DNA of 64,000 bases from Phragmitibacter sp965284365 (GTDB taxonomy: Bacteria > Verrucomicrobiota > Verrucomicrobiia > Verrucomicrobiales > Verrucomicrobiaceae), in contig OZ260079.1 of the NCBI GenBank assembly GCA_965284365.1, positions 2,108,001 through 2,172,000 of the forward strand, read 5' to 3'. Position 1 is the stretch's first letter; each line of letters begins with the position of its first letter. Position numbers and translations under genes: made by a program. The notes below the pieces were generated by a model. The model made no database searches. It was not told the DNA's origin and worked only from the letters and a program-made list of their open reading frames with translations. Positions 27,949-35,742 of the stretch are shown here, one piece after another.

Positions 27949-29223
27949 ATGGCCAGCGCACCTGCGACTCAGACTTCCCCCGAGAAAGATGCCGCTCCCC
28001 CTTGGGAAGCGAAGCGCACCAAAGCCCGGAAAGGCCGCCTGCGCCGCTTTCTAATGTGGACTCTGCTGATCGGCCTCGTTGCCTTCGTGGGCTATGGTCT
28101 CCGGCCTCGGCCGACCGAAGTCGAAGTAGGCTCGATCGTCCGTGGACCGCTCACCGTCTATGTGTCCGAAGAAGGAAAAACCCGTGTGCGGAATCGCTAC
28201 ATCGTGTCCGCCCCTGTCGCCGGGCAGATGCGCCGCGTTACCTTGAAAGCAGGCGCCGAAGTGAAAGCCGGAGAGACCCTGATCGCCGCCATCGAGCCCA
28301 CCGTATCGCCTCTGCTTGATCCTCGGGCCAAGGCTCAGGCTGAAGCCCGGCTCGAAGCTATGAAAGCGTCTCAAAAACGTGCGGATGAATCGCTCGCCAT
28401 GGCCAGGACCGCTGCTCAATTCGCCGCAGCAAACTGGGACCGCGTGAAGATTATCCAGAAAAGCGGCAGCGTTTCCAAGGTGGATTTGGATAATGCCGAA
28501 CGCGACGCCTCGATACGCCAGCAAGAAACGCGTGCCGCGGAGTTCGCCGTCCAAGTGGCAAAGTTTGAACTCGAGCAGGCGGAGGCGGCCCTCCTGCAAA
28601 TCACCACTCCAGGCGTTGGCGGTGTCACGATGGATATTAAGTCTCCTGTCTCCGGACGGGTCCTCAAAGTCATGCAGGAGAGCGCTTCGGTCGTCAGCCC
28701 CGGCACGCAGGTCATGGAGATAGGCGACCCTGCCGACATCGAGATCGAAGCGGAGATACTATCTAAAGACGCCGTCGCCATCAAACCCGGCGCTGAAGTG
28801 ACCATCGAGCAATGGGGTGGCGATCCCATCAAAGGCCGGGTACGGCTTGTGGAACCGGCTGCATTCACCAAAGTCTCTGCTCTCGGCGTGGAGGAGCAGC
28901 GTGTGTATGTGCTCAGCGACTTGGTTAGCCCTCCCCCTGAAGCCATGCGCCTCGGCGACCGCTATCGAGTAGAAGTGAAAGTCGCCGTCTGGCATCGCGA
29001 TGATGCACTTCTTATCCCTGCTGGTGCCATTTTTCATGAGGGCAGCGACTGGAAGACCTTCCTCTTTTCGGAAGGTAAAGCCAAAGCTGTGAAACTTGAG
29101 GCCGGTAGAAGCGATGGCCGCATGACCGAGCTTTTGGATGGCGCTGCCGAAGGCACCGAAGTCATCCTTCACCCTCCCGATTCCGTGAAGCACGGTGTCT
29201 CGGTAAAGCGCAGAGACGGTTGA
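27949..29223 (+). CDS. HlyD/RND-type periplasmic adaptor (membrane fusion) protein
   Basis: The 424-residue protein starts at ATG 27949 (an in-frame GTG at 27874 gives an implausible leader). After a basic cytoplasmic tail (RTKARKGRLRRF) there is one transmembrane helix (LMWTLLIGLVAFVGYGL). A barrel-sandwich/lipoyl half (VSAPVAGQMRRVTLKAGAEVKAGETL), a helical hairpin (about 110-225) and the second lipoyl half (IKSPVSGRVLKVMQESASVVSPGTQ) follow, then beta-barrel and membrane-proximal regions. This is the classic membrane-fusion protein plan. No transporter (ABC or RND) or outer-membrane channel gene is adjacent, so it is an orphan adaptor in this window. Confidence 0.88.
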   Translation: MASAPATQTSPEKDAAPPWEAKRTKARKGRLRRFLMWTLLIGLVAFVGYGLRPRPTEVEVGSIVRGPLTVYVSEEGKTRVRNRYIVSAPVAGQMRRVTLKAGAEVKAGETLIAAIEPTVSPLLDPRAKAQAEARLEAMKASQKRADESLAMARTAAQFAAANWDRVKIIQKSGSVSKVDLDNAERDASIRQQETRAAEFAVQVAKFELEQAEAALLQITTPGVGGVTMDIKSPVSGRVLKVMQESASVVSPGTQVMEIGDPADIEIEAEILSKDAVAIKPGAEVTIEQWGGDPIKGRVRLVEPAAFTKVSALGVEEQRVYVLSDLVSPPPEAMRLGDRYRVEVKVAVWHRDDALLIPAGAIFHEGSDWKTFLFSEGKAKAVKLEAGRSDGRMTELLDGAAEGTEVILHPPDSVKHGVSVKRRDG

Positions 29224-29295
29224 AGCATCTGCTCGCCGCGCATATGTCACCGTCACTCCCTGCAATATCATGGTTATACCCCTCGTTTGCAGGGC

Positions 29296-30762
29296 ATGCT
29301 TCGCCGTATCATTCTTGCGCTTTTCCTCCCTTTGGTAGCTGGGGTCCTTCCCACAATCGGCCAGGCCGCAGCCGCCCCTGAGCAAAGATGGAACATTATC
29401 TCCATCGTCACAGATGACCAGGCAGCCTGGTCCCTTGGCTGTTACGGAAACAAGGAAAGCATCACGCCTAACATGGACCGCCTCGCGAAAGAGGGTGCCA
29501 GATTTTCCAATGCCTTCACAGCCACGCCCGTTTGTTCACCCAGCCGCGCTACATTCATGACGGGCAAACTCGGCACGCAACTCGGTATCACGGACTGGAT
29601 CGCGCCGAATGAACAAAAGGCCGGCGTCGGCCTCACTGCCAAAGCCTCCACTTGGCCCAAGGTTCTTCAGGCCAACGGTTATGCCACTGCACTTGTTGGT
29701 AAATGGCACCTCGGAGATACCCCCGAATCTGTGCCACAGGCTCAAGGGTTCAGTCACTTTTATGGATTTCTCGGCGGTGGCACTTCACCCATGAATCCCA
29801 CTTACGATTTTCCCGATGGCCCCAAAGTCGTGAAAGGCTATGGCGCGGATCTTCTTCGTGCAGAAGCCATCCGCTGGATTGGCGAAGTGAAGAATCAATC
29901 GAAGCCATTCGCCCTCAGCCTGCACTTCCGTGAGCCGCACACCGCTTACAAGCCGGTGCCTGAGGAGGACAGCAAGCTCTTCACAAATCTCGATCCCACA
30001 GTTCCGGAAAGCCCAGGCACTGATCCGCAGCAGCTCAAGGAGTGGACCCGTGACTACTATGCTGCCATCCGCAGCATTGATCGGAACCTTGGCGAACTCT
30101 TCGCTTACCTCGAAAGGGAAGGCCTCTGGGATAAAACCATCATTCAATTCACCAGCGACCATGGATACAACATCGGTCACCACGGCATCCACACCAAAGG
30201 CAATGGCATGTGGGTCGCTGGCGGCGTCACCGGTCCGAAGCGCCCCAACATGTGGGACACTTCTCTTCGCATCCCCTTGTTGGTGCGTTGGCCGGGTGTG
30301 GTAAAACCAGACACAGTCATTGAACAACCCGTCGTAAACACTGACACCTACACCAGTATTCTCGGCATGGTCGGCATCCAGGCGCCTGCGGGCTGGAAGA
30401 CTCAGGGCCTCGACTATTCCCAATTGCTTAAAGGCACGAATCCTTCCTGGCGTGACACCGTTTACGCTCAATACGATCTCCACAACAGCGGCCTCGCTTA
30501 CATGCGCATGATCCGTACCGCTGACTGGAAGTTGGTGAAACACTACCACGCCAATCTCATGGACGAGCTCTATGATCTTAAGAAAGATCCGGGTGAAACT
30601 CAGAACTTAATTAATCGCCGCAAGATGGTCAACACTGCCAAAGACGGCATAATCGAAGAACTTCAAGGCAAGCTCACGTCCTGGATGAAAGAGGTGAACG
30701 ACCCTCTTCTAAAAGAACCGCGCCTCCAAGGCTGGTTCGAGCCCGGCGAGTTGCATGACTGA
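29296..30762 (+). CDS. Secreted sulfatase (type I, formylglycine)
   Basis: The 488-residue protein has a signal peptide (LILALF-type hydrophobic core ending in Q-A-A-A-A, about residue 26). The mature enzyme begins with the metal-binding D40-D41 in IVTDDQAAWSLG. It contains the sulfatase signature CSPSRATFMTGKLGTQLG with Cys80, the residue converted to formylglycine. Later motifs are GKWHLGDTPES and FTSDHGYNIGHHG with further metal ligands. It hydrolyses sulfate esters outside the cytoplasm; the substrate is probably a sulfated polysaccharide, as commonly proposed for PVC bacteria. The start is ATG 29296; a TTG three codons upstream is also in frame. The gene ends 50 bp before convergent ruvA. 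Confidence 0.93.
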   Translation: MLRRIILALFLPLVAGVLPTIGQAAAAPEQRWNIISIVTDDQAAWSLGCYGNKESITPNMDRLAKEGARFSNAFTATPVCSPSRATFMTGKLGTQLGITDWIAPNEQKAGVGLTAKASTWPKVLQANGYATALVGKWHLGDTPESVPQAQGFSHFYGFLGGGTSPMNPTYDFPDGPKVVKGYGADLLRAEAIRWIGEVKNQSKPFALSLHFREPHTAYKPVPEEDSKLFTNLDPTVPESPGTDPQQLKEWTRDYYAAIRSIDRNLGELFAYLEREGLWDKTIIQFTSDHGYNIGHHGIHTKGNGMWVAGGVTGPKRPNMWDTSLRIPLLVRWPGVVKPDTVIEQPVVNTDTYTSILGMVGIQAPAGWKTQGLDYSQLLKGTNPSWRDTVYAQYDLHNSGLAYMRMIRTADWKLVKHYHANLMDELYDLKKDPGETQNLINRRKMVNTAKDGIIEELQGKLTSWMKEVNDPLLKEPRLQGWFEPGELHD

Positions 30763-30812
30763 CAAACCGGAAGGGTTGATAAATGCGACGAATTGTTGGG
30801 GGATAGAAGGCT

Positions 30813-31421
30813 TCACAATCCCCTCAGCGCATCGCGGATCAGTTTGTCCGTTGTCACATCCCCACCGGCCTTCTTGGTCAAATCCTGCACCGTCTTCAAA
30901 GCGTCTGCCTGCTTGAAGCCAAGCGCGATCAACGCCAGCACTGCATCAGTCTGCGCTGCCTGTGTGGGGTCAGCCGCCGCAGCCGTGCCAGACTTTGCAT
31001 CCTGCCAGGTCTGCACGATTCCCACCTTGTCCTTTAGTTCCAACACTATCCGCTCCGCGGTCTTCTTGCCCACCCCGCTGATGCGTGACAACGCTGCCAC
31101 GTCATTGCGAATCACCGCGTCCTTGAAGTCGGACACATTCATGCCGCTTAGCACCGCCAGCGCCATCTTGGGTCCTATGCCGCTCACACGATTGATAAGC
31201 AGGCGGAAAAGATCACGCTCTTCATTTGATGCGAAGCCATAGAGCGTGTGATCACGCTCGGTGATATTGAGGTGGGTGAGCAGCGTTACCTCGCCTGTCG
31301 TGCCTGCCAGCTTGTCATAAGTACTCAGTGGCACAAAACATAGGTAGCCCACGCCGTGAACGTCCACCGTCATTTGATTCGGTAGAGCTTCTGTCAGTTT
31401 CCCCCGCACGTGCGCGATCAT
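30813..31421 (-). CDS. ruvA: Holliday junction branch migration protein RuvA
   Basis: The 202-residue protein has the N-terminal OB domain (MIAHVRGKLTEALPNQ), the central double helix-hairpin-helix region (INRVSGIGPKMALAVLSGM and LSRISGVGKKTAERIVLELKDK) and the C-terminal three-helix domain that regulates RuvB (VLALIALGFKQADAL). RuvA tetramers bind Holliday junctions and recruit the RuvB motor. Length and order are normal. ruvB and ruvC are not adjacent. Confidence 0.97.
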   Translation of the reverse strand: MIAHVRGKLTEALPNQMTVDVHGVGYLCFVPLSTYDKLAGTTGEVTLLTHLNITERDHTLYGFASNEERDLFRLLINRVSGIGPKMALAVLSGMNVSDFKDAVIRNDVAALSRISGVGKKTAERIVLELKDKVGIVQTWQDAKSGTAAAADPTQAAQTDAVLALIALGFKQADALKTVQDLTKKAGGDVTTDKLIRDALRGL

Positions 31422-31607
31422 GCCCGAGCATGTCCCTTTGCTAGGCCTACGTGCAAGGGATTTCCTCGTTTCTCCCAGATGTTGTCCATGGCTCCGATCC
31501 CCGTCCCCACTCAGGACAGAGCACTGAGGATGAGAAGGCGGGGGAGTCGATGAGTCACGACTGCCGATTCCAGTTGAAGATCATGCGCGAGCCACCAGAC
31601 TATTCCC

Positions 31608-32282
31608 GTGCGACGCTCTTTATTCTTCTTCGCTTTCACCACGATCTTCATCGCCACTTCACTGAGCCAGGCGGCGGACTCGGCTGCTGTGCCAGCCCCG
31701 GCTTCTGCTGCTGATGCAGCCGCCACGGGTGCTCACAAGTTGGAAATCTATTTGATGCTACTCGAGCCGCGTGCCATGCGGAATCCAAGATCAAAATTCC
31801 TCGGCAACTCTCAGCTCTCCGTTTTTACTCCTGCTCGGCAAACCAAGGAAATTCCCGGCATCGAGGCTTATACCCAGACAGATTTCACGAAGCTCGGCAT
31901 CAGCGTTGACAGCTTCTTGGCGAAGGCTCAGACCGCAGCAGACCGCCGCCTGGCTTCTCTTAAGCCCGAACTGAAAAAAGATGAAGGCGGTCGCGTCCGT
32001 TATGCAGTCATTCGCGGCGAGGATCCCATTTATGCCAGCCTGATCATCGCCCCCGGCCTGTTAAAAATGTTTGAGCCCATCTTTGGCAAAGAAATCTGGC
32101 TGGCCGCGCCCGACCGCAATGCCCTCTACATCTTCCCTCCGAATCATGCTGTAGTTGAGGATTTTGCGGCCGACCTGGAAGACCGTTATTCCACAGCTAC
32201 TTATCCTTCGAGTCAGGAAATTTTTGTGCTGAAGGATGATGGAAAAGGGCTCACGGTATTAGGTAATTTTAAGAAATTGTAA
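31608..32282 (+). CDS. Secreted protein of unknown function
   Basis: I do not recognise this 224-residue protein. It begins with GTG and has a typical signal peptide (RRSLFFFAFTTIFIATSLSQAADSA, cleavage after S-Q-A near residue 23) followed by an Ala-rich stretch. The mature part mixes strands and helices: EIYLMLLEPRAMRNP, LASLKPELKKDEGGRV, YAVIRGEDPIYASLIIAPG and LWLAAPDRNALYIFPPNH-like text near residues 165-180 (the sequence reads IWLAAPDRNALYIFP). The last part (FAADLEDRY, EIFVLKDDGKGLTVLG) looks like the regular domain end of a cytosolic-type DUF1444-like fold, but I cannot claim that family. There is a possible weak terminator about 45 bp after the stop. Confidence 0.6.
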   Translation: MRRSLFFFAFTTIFIATSLSQAADSAAVPAPASAADAAATGAHKLEIYLMLLEPRAMRNPRSKFLGNSQLSVFTPARQTKEIPGIEAYTQTDFTKLGISVDSFLAKAQTAADRRLASLKPELKKDEGGRVRYAVIRGEDPIYASLIIAPGLLKMFEPIFGKEIWLAAPDRNALYIFPPNHAVVEDFAADLEDRYSTATYPSSQEIFVLKDDGKGLTVLGNFKKL

Positions 32283-32327
32283 GGTCTTTGTGTATGCAAC
32301 CTCTTACAAGTGTGTATTCTCATAATT

Positions 32328-32357
32328 GAGGATGGCATCCTCCGTGCTAATTTTTTT
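32328..32357 (+). terminator. Possible weak terminator
   Basis: GAGGAT (32328-32333) and ATCCTC (32337-32342) form a short 6-bp hairpin with a 3-base loop. A T-run at 32351-32357 follows 8 bases later. The gap between stem and T-run makes this a poor terminator candidate. Confidence 0.3.
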
Positions 32358-32415
32358 CATCTGATCAGCACAAAGTCTTCGCGCACAGCCAGGGGTGTGC
32401 TATGTTCCCGTCCCT

Positions 32416-32748
32416 ATGGCTACCGTAAGAAAAACACGTTTTTCACGTCGGGTTCCTGACCACGTTACAGATGAGTTGGTGAACGTTCTCTCGGATGGCA
32501 AGACCTTTGAATTTAACGTCTTGTTCGGGTTAGTTTACGAGAACCTGAAGTTGAAGAATGCTGTCAGCGGGGGCGAAGAAATGTTGCGCCTGCGTTCTTA
32601 CGAAAAATTGCAGAACTTGGTCGGTCGTGGCCTGGTGGAAAAGAAGTTGAAGAGCTATCGCGGCCTCAAGGGGCTTGAACAAGCCTCCAGCGCCTTCACT
32701 CTGGCGCGAGCTGAAGCCGCCGCCGCTGCGGCAGCCGCTGCCCGCTAA
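32416..32748 (+). CDS. Small basic protein of unknown function with polyalanine tail
   Basis: This 110-residue protein starts at ATG 32416. The N terminus is very basic (ATVRKTRFSRRVPDH). The middle (FNVLFGLVYENLKLKNAVSG, LRSYEKLQNLVGRGLVEKKLKSYRGLKGL) reads like two or three helices followed by a positively charged wing. The end is an Ala-rich tail (nine consecutive alanines before the final Arg). A winged-helix-like nucleic-acid-binding role is an inference from charge and helix pattern only. It is followed by a clean terminator (32777-32809), so it is transcribed as a separate unit. No Shine-Dalgarno sequence is visible upstream. Confidence 0.65.
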   Translation: MATVRKTRFSRRVPDHVTDELVNVLSDGKTFEFNVLFGLVYENLKLKNAVSGGEEMLRLRSYEKLQNLVGRGLVEKKLKSYRGLKGLEQASSAFTLARAEAAAAAAAAAR

Positions 32749-32776
32749 ATAAGCGCCTCTTTTACCGGATGTAATC

Positions 32777-32809
32777 AAGCCGCCCCGTTCACGAGGGCGG
32801 CTTTTTCTT
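32777..32809 (+). terminator. Rho-independent terminator of the small basic protein gene
   Basis: AAGCCGCCC (32777-32785) pairs with GGGCGGCTT (32795-32803) around a 9-base loop and is followed by TTTCTTC. It lies 28 bp after the stop of the 110-residue gene. Confidence 0.85.
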
Positions 32810-33044
32810 CGCAGGCTTGTTGTCTCAGACAGGTTCTCGAAAAGTATGTCAGGATGAACTTGGAAGAAGAGGGTGTGAGAGGCAAGGAAAGGGTAAATTC
32901 GGCTATGTGGACGTAACGGATGAGCTGGTGACGCGGCCAATTGGCCCTCCGATCCAACGTTTCTGACAGTCTTTTTGAGAACCAGTCTAAGGACATGGTC
33001 GCTTGACGCCTTGTCTCTCCGTCCTATTTTGGAGCTCTCACCTC

Positions 33045-33419
33045 ATGCTTGATCAATATCTCCCAGTCCTCTTGCAGGTGCTCATCGCCGCTGGCTTCGC
33101 GGGAGTGACCCTTCTGCTCAGTGTGTTGGCCGGTAAGGCCGCCAAGAGGAACAAAATGAAGGACTCCGCGTATGAGTGCGGCATGTTGCCCCTCGGCGAA
33201 GCCCAGCCACGATTCAGCGTGAAGTTCTACATTGTGGCGATGCTTTTCGTGCTCTTCGATATCGAAGTCGTCTTCCTCTATCCTTGGGCCATCATTTACA
33301 AAGACTACATTGTTACCTACGGAAAAGATATTTTCTTCACCATGCTGGGCTTTGTCGGCATTCTCGGCGTCGCCTTCGTTTATGCGTGGCGGAAGCGGGC
33401 ACTCGATTGGAATTCCTGA
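33045..33419 (+). CDS. nuoA: NADH-quinone oxidoreductase subunit A
   Basis: The 124-residue membrane protein starts at ATG 33045 (M-L-D-Q-Y-L-P). It has three transmembrane segments and the NuoA signatures KMKDSAYECGMLPLG (conserved Cys in the quinone-site loop), RFSVKFYIVAMLFVLFDIEVVFLYPWA. An upstream in-frame codon at 33003 gives an unlikely leader. It is an isolated nuoA: nuoB does not follow, and nuoD is 7.1 kb upstream. It belongs to the membrane arm of complex I at the junction with the peripheral arm. Confidence 0.95.
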   Translation: MLDQYLPVLLQVLIAAGFAGVTLLLSVLAGKAAKRNKMKDSAYECGMLPLGEAQPRFSVKFYIVAMLFVLFDIEVVFLYPWAIIYKDYIVTYGKDIFFTMLGFVGILGVAFVYAWRKRALDWNS

Positions 33420-33492
33420 TTTTTCTACGCCAAACTCTCGACATAGCAGACAAGCTGCATTGCCCATCAAATTAACTTCGGCCCCCTACCGC

Positions 33493-33810
33493 ATGATCTG
33501 CCAGATTTCCCTTTTTACCCTGAAACCAGACGTCACTGCGGAGCGCTTAGAGGAGATCATGTGGACCACGCGTTCCACGCTTCTTCATATCCGCGAAGTC
33601 TTGCACCTCAACGTCGGCAAGCGCATCAAGGCTGAAGACCCTTGGCACTGGTTCCTGACCATCGAAGCCGAAAGCCTCGACAAGCTTGCCATGGCGCAAG
33701 ACGACCCATACTACTTCAAGTTTATCCAGGATGTGATCAACGAGTCCGTGGAAACGAAGCAGGTTCTCACCTTTGAAATGGACCCGCGTAAGGACGTCAA
33801 ATACTCCTGA
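33493..33810 (+). CDS. Dabb (stress responsive alpha/beta barrel) domain protein
   Basis: The 105-residue protein starts at ATG 33493 and has the pattern of a Dabb/dimeric ferredoxin-like barrel: ICQISLFTLKPDVTAERLEE, LHIREVLHLNVGKRI, DPWHWFLTIEAESLDKLAMAQ and YYFKFIQDVINESV. The family usually forms dimers and some members have stress or small-molecule functions; the role here is unknown. The frame is open upstream into nuoA but that part is the out-of-frame shadow of nuoA. No operon partner is evident. Confidence 0.7.
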   Translation: MICQISLFTLKPDVTAERLEEIMWTTRSTLLHIREVLHLNVGKRIKAEDPWHWFLTIEAESLDKLAMAQDDPYYFKFIQDVINESVETKQVLTFEMDPRKDVKYS

Positions 33811-34010
33811 CCTCGGAAGTTAGGCCATAAAGACGATCCTGCCGCCGGGAGCATCACAGTCTCCGTTGGCCTACGGTTAAAGGGCACTTGAGAGGGATTG
33901 CCTGAATCGCGCTATCTCCTGAATTTGCAGCATGCTGTAACGCTGCGCTTGACCATTCCGCTGGAATCTGGGCATGATGATTTGTCCTGACCGTTACCCA
34001 ATTCCGAGCC

Positions 34011-34544
34011 ATGAAAAAGACCTTTCATCTCACTCTCTGCGGTTTCCTGACCGTCATCTGCTGGTCCGCTGCCAATACACCAGCCGCCGCTGCCGATGAC
34101 CTCAAAACGTCCTACCAGCAAGGCCGCGCTCTCTTTTACGCTGGCCAGTTGGAAGCTGCCCGGGAAAAGCTGGCGCCTGTGCTCGCCAAGAATCCCAACC
34201 ATCTGGAAACCCAAGCCATGATGGCGCAGATCAAGCAGCAACTGGGCGAAGGAGAGAACACCCTCAAGAGCAGCTATCAAAAAGTCGTGTTGGAGAAGGT
34301 CGAGTTCTCAAATGTCGAACTGAGTGAAGCCCTGCAGGCGGTTCGTTTCCTGTCTCGCAAAGCTACCAATGAAAAGATCTCTGCCAATGTCATCGTGGCA
34401 AATCCGGAACTCGCGAAAAAGCCCGTCAGCATCAATCTCACTCAGGTTCCGCTCAGCGAGGTGATCAATTATCTCGCCCAGATGGCTGGTGCCAAAGTGA
34501 CCTATGACAAGGTGGCTGTCGTTTTGTCGCCTAAGGACGGCTAG
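34011..34544 (+). CDS. Secreted TPR plus STN/secretin-N-like protein
   Basis: The 177-residue protein has a signal peptide (cleavage near A-A-A-A-D, residue 28). It then has one or two tetratricopeptide-like helices (YQQGRALFYAGQLEAAREKL, APVLAKNPNHLETQAMM) and a C-terminal region VVLEKVEFSNVELSEALQAV... through KKPVSINLTQVPLSEVINYLAQMAGAKVTYDKVAVVL. The latter resembles the STN/secretin N0 fold in its strand-helix-strand layout and the 'VPLSEVINYL' helix. No secretin barrel is fused and none is nearby, so this looks like a free adaptor or a relict. The SDR gene follows 6 bp after the stop. Confidence 0.7.
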   Translation: MKKTFHLTLCGFLTVICWSAANTPAAAADDLKTSYQQGRALFYAGQLEAAREKLAPVLAKNPNHLETQAMMAQIKQQLGEGENTLKSSYQKVVLEKVEFSNVELSEALQAVRFLSRKATNEKISANVIVANPELAKKPVSINLTQVPLSEVINYLAQMAGAKVTYDKVAVVLSPKDG

Positions 34545-34550
34545 ACCGGC

Positions 34551-35213
34551 ATGTCAGGAAAGGTGGCATTGATCACGGGCGGGCAGGGAGACTTGGCCAG
34601 CACCTTGGCAGATGGATTGCTGACCAGCGGGTATCAGGTACTCGCCCCCGGCAGATCGGAGATGGATGTCACCAGTCAGGATGCCGTTTCCGGGGTTTTT
34701 TCCGGATTGGATCGGTTGGACCTGCTCATCTGCAATGCTGCGGTTCTTGCGGACCATAATATGGCTCGGCTGGGAGAAGAGGACTGGGACCGGGTTTTGG
34801 ACGTCGGCTTGACCGGTGCCTTCAGGACATCTCAGGCCGCTTTGAAACTGATGGCTCGTCAGCGCTCCGGACACATCGTTTTTATCGGCTCGTTCTCCGG
34901 AATAGCCGGCCGGATTGGGCAAGCCAACTACGCTGCGGCCAAGGCAGGTTTGATAGGTCTGGCCAGTAGTCTCGCCCGTGAATACGGCGGAAGGAACGTT
35001 CGGGTCAATACCATCCTCCCTGGGTACATGGAGGGGAAAATGACGGCACATCTTTCCGATGAAACTAGGCAATCCTTCAGGGAAAGTCATGTCCTCAGGC
35101 GCTTTAATACGGCCGCTGAGGTGGCAGGATTTGTCGTGTTCTTGGACGCCGGCCTGCCTCACACTTCAGGGCAGGTTTTTAATCTTGATAGCCGCATTCC
35201 CCGCTGGACTTGA
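34551..35213 (+). CDS. Short-chain dehydrogenase/reductase
   Basis: The 220-residue Rossmann-fold oxidoreductase has the cofactor motif ALITGGQGDLASTLA (variant TGxxxGxG), the NAG-like structural motif CNAAV, catalytic Ser in IGSFSGIAGR and the Y-x-x-x-K pair in QANYAAAKAGLIGL, followed by VRVNTILPGYMEGKM. It resembles FabG-type reductases in length and layout but is not adjacent to fatty-acid genes, so I give no symbol. The ATG at 34551 is 6 bp after the TPR/STN gene stop. Confidence 0.88.
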   Translation: MSGKVALITGGQGDLASTLADGLLTSGYQVLAPGRSEMDVTSQDAVSGVFSGLDRLDLLICNAAVLADHNMARLGEEDWDRVLDVGLTGAFRTSQAALKLMARQRSGHIVFIGSFSGIAGRIGQANYAAAKAGLIGLASSLAREYGGRNVRVNTILPGYMEGKMTAHLSDETRQSFRESHVLRRFNTAAEVAGFVVFLDAGLPHTSGQVFNLDSRIPRWT

Positions 35214-35284
35214 ACGGCCAATGACCGTTCAGATCCAGAAGGAGAAATTAGAGATCGAATTAGCCAGCGCTCTCGCACTGACAT

Positions 35285-35650
35285 TTACTCAATAATACTC
35301 ACTTTGCCGGAGCGGCCGAACTGACCTGCAGCCATTGCCGCATGTTGTTCGTCAGTGCAGGCGGAGTTGATGGGAGCGTCAGCTTCCGCATCGCTCGCTT
35401 GCAGGAGCCCATTGGAGGTCATGTAGGCTTCTACTTCTTCACCGCTGATGTCCGGGAGCATGGTACCGTTGATTTCGACGCAAGGGGAGAGGGATTGTCC
35501 GCTCTTCTGTTCCATTTCCCAACGGAAAGCCGGGTTCTGGATGATGTCCTTTTCTTCAAAGGGCAGATCGTATTTGCGGAAAATGGCTCGGACGCCTTCG
35601 CTCCAGCCACAGTAAGTCTTAAGGTAGGCGGTAATTTTAGGCTGGCTCAT
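35285..35650 (-). CDS. Glutaredoxin-like protein, monothiol CGWS type
   Basis: The 121-residue protein begins with ITAYLKTYCGWSEGVRAIF, the thioredoxin-fold start with active-site Cys14 in C-G-W-S, and continues with KYDLPFEEKDIIQN and SGQSLSPCVEINGTMLPDIS (cis-Pro region). The CGWS motif is of monothiol type. A C-terminal tail (residues 85-121) contains an additional Cys in SACTDEQH and is not part of the glutaredoxin fold. Roles in Fe-S cluster handling or glutathionylation are known for this class; the physiological role here is unknown. trpS lies upstream on the same strand, with 92 bp between its stop and this ATG. Confidence 0.85.
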   Translation of the reverse strand: MSQPKITAYLKTYCGWSEGVRAIFRKYDLPFEEKDIIQNPAFRWEMEQKSGQSLSPCVEINGTMLPDISGEEVEAYMTSNGLLQASDAEADAPINSACTDEQHAAMAAGQFGRSGKVSIIE

Positions 35651-35742
35651 GGTAGGTTCAGATTTGGTTCTTTGATTTTGCTTTCACTAAATAAGCGCAC
35701 AGGGGCAGAAATCAAGCTCTGCCTGCTGGTCCGCAGTTGGGT

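Noticed and set aside
33232..33492. Longer N terminus of the Dabb protein
   Set aside because: The upstream frame lies inside nuoA and is rich in Ser and Arg as expected for an out-of-frame shadow; the family starts at ATG 33493.
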